A DNA stretch of 13,428 bases from JBCBSP01 sp964550935. Lineage in GTDB: Bacteria > Pseudomonadota > Alphaproteobacteria > Caulobacterales > Maricaulaceae. A model generated the notes under the pieces. It made no database searches and was not told the DNA's origin. It saw only the letters and a program-made list of their open reading frames with translations. Each line of letters starts with the position of its first letter. The first letter of the stretch is position 1. Shown here piece after piece: positions 13,383-13,428 of this stretch. The position numbers and the translations under genes were made by a program. The DNA lies in assembly GCA_964550935.1 (NCBI GenBank), contig CAZKBB010000068.1, positions 1 to 13,428 of the forward strand, written 5' to 3'.

Positions 13383-13428
13383 TGGTGCCGCTAGAGTGAT
13401 TTGAACACTCGACCTCTCCCTTACCAAG
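13383..13428 (-). tRNA. tRNA-Thr (anticodon GGT), 3' part, cut by the right window edge
   Basis: Read on the minus strand, the last 46 bases hold the 3' part of a tRNA. First come one base of the anticodon stem and the loop TTGGTAA, with anticodon GGT for threonine codon ACC. The stem half GGGAG and variable loop AGGTC follow. The T-arm GAGTG-TTCAAAT-CACTC has a perfect 5-bp stem, then the acceptor strand TAGCGGC, discriminator A and an encoded CCA (13385-13383). The missing 5' half should begin GCCGCTA to match the acceptor strand. TTTT follows the CCA directly on that strand. The tRNA gene is convergent with the RND operon. tRNA 3' ends are common integration sites for mobile elements. Confidence 0.93.

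Noticed and set aside
1..13428. CRISPR array, insertion sequence or toxin-antitoxin pair
   Set aside because: No regularly spaced direct repeats, no transposase or integrase motif and no small paired genes of these types were seen on either strand.

Overview
The window reads as chromosomal DNA of a high-GC alphaproteobacterium. A line counted in the left part (2881-2940) is 46/60 G+C. The gene families (split methylmalonyl-CoA mutase, DUF2793 spike/tail protein, long NfeD plus slipin, an alphaproteobacterial-type tRNA-Thr) would fit Caulobacterales/Maricaulales-Hyphomonadaceae or a relative. That placement is inference from gene content and composition; no marker gene in the window settles it.

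Layout, left to right. (1) 1-2570, minus strand: the two subunits of a heterodimeric methylmalonyl-CoA mutase. The small subunit comes first, and the large subunit overlaps it by one base and runs off the left edge. (2) 2732-4165, plus strand: a single DUF2793 protein whose C-terminal half looks like a phage tail fibre or gene-transfer-agent spike, with no other phage gene near it. (3) 4162-7539, minus strand: an apparent operon nfeD - slipin - prolyl aminopeptidase. The aminopeptidase meets the DUF2793 gene tail to tail with overlapping stop codons. (4) 7678-8823, plus strand: a stand-alone Rieske [2Fe-2S] non-haem iron oxygenase. (5) 8824-9159: a gene-poor, noticeably AT-richer stretch. (6) 9160-13316, plus strand: a two-gene efflux operon, periplasmic adaptor then RND permease, with an ATGA start/stop overlap and neither a TolC-type outer-membrane gene nor a regulator in view. 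(7) 13383-13428, minus strand: the 3' part of tRNA-Thr(GGT), from the anticodon loop to the encoded CCA, cut by the right edge.

Functionally these are separate modules. The mutase converts methylmalonyl-CoA to succinyl-CoA (propionate, odd-chain and branched-chain carbon). NfeD and slipin form a known membrane protease/scaffold pair, with a cytosolic peptidase downstream on the same strand. The RND pair would export an unknown substrate through an outer-membrane channel encoded elsewhere. I see no clear new multi-gene system. The observations most worth a second look are the orphan GTA/phage-like DUF2793 gene, the efflux operon beside a tRNA-Thr gene with an AT-rich leader and an Arg in place of the usual TM10 Lys, and several inverted repeats placed on or just before ribosome binding sites.
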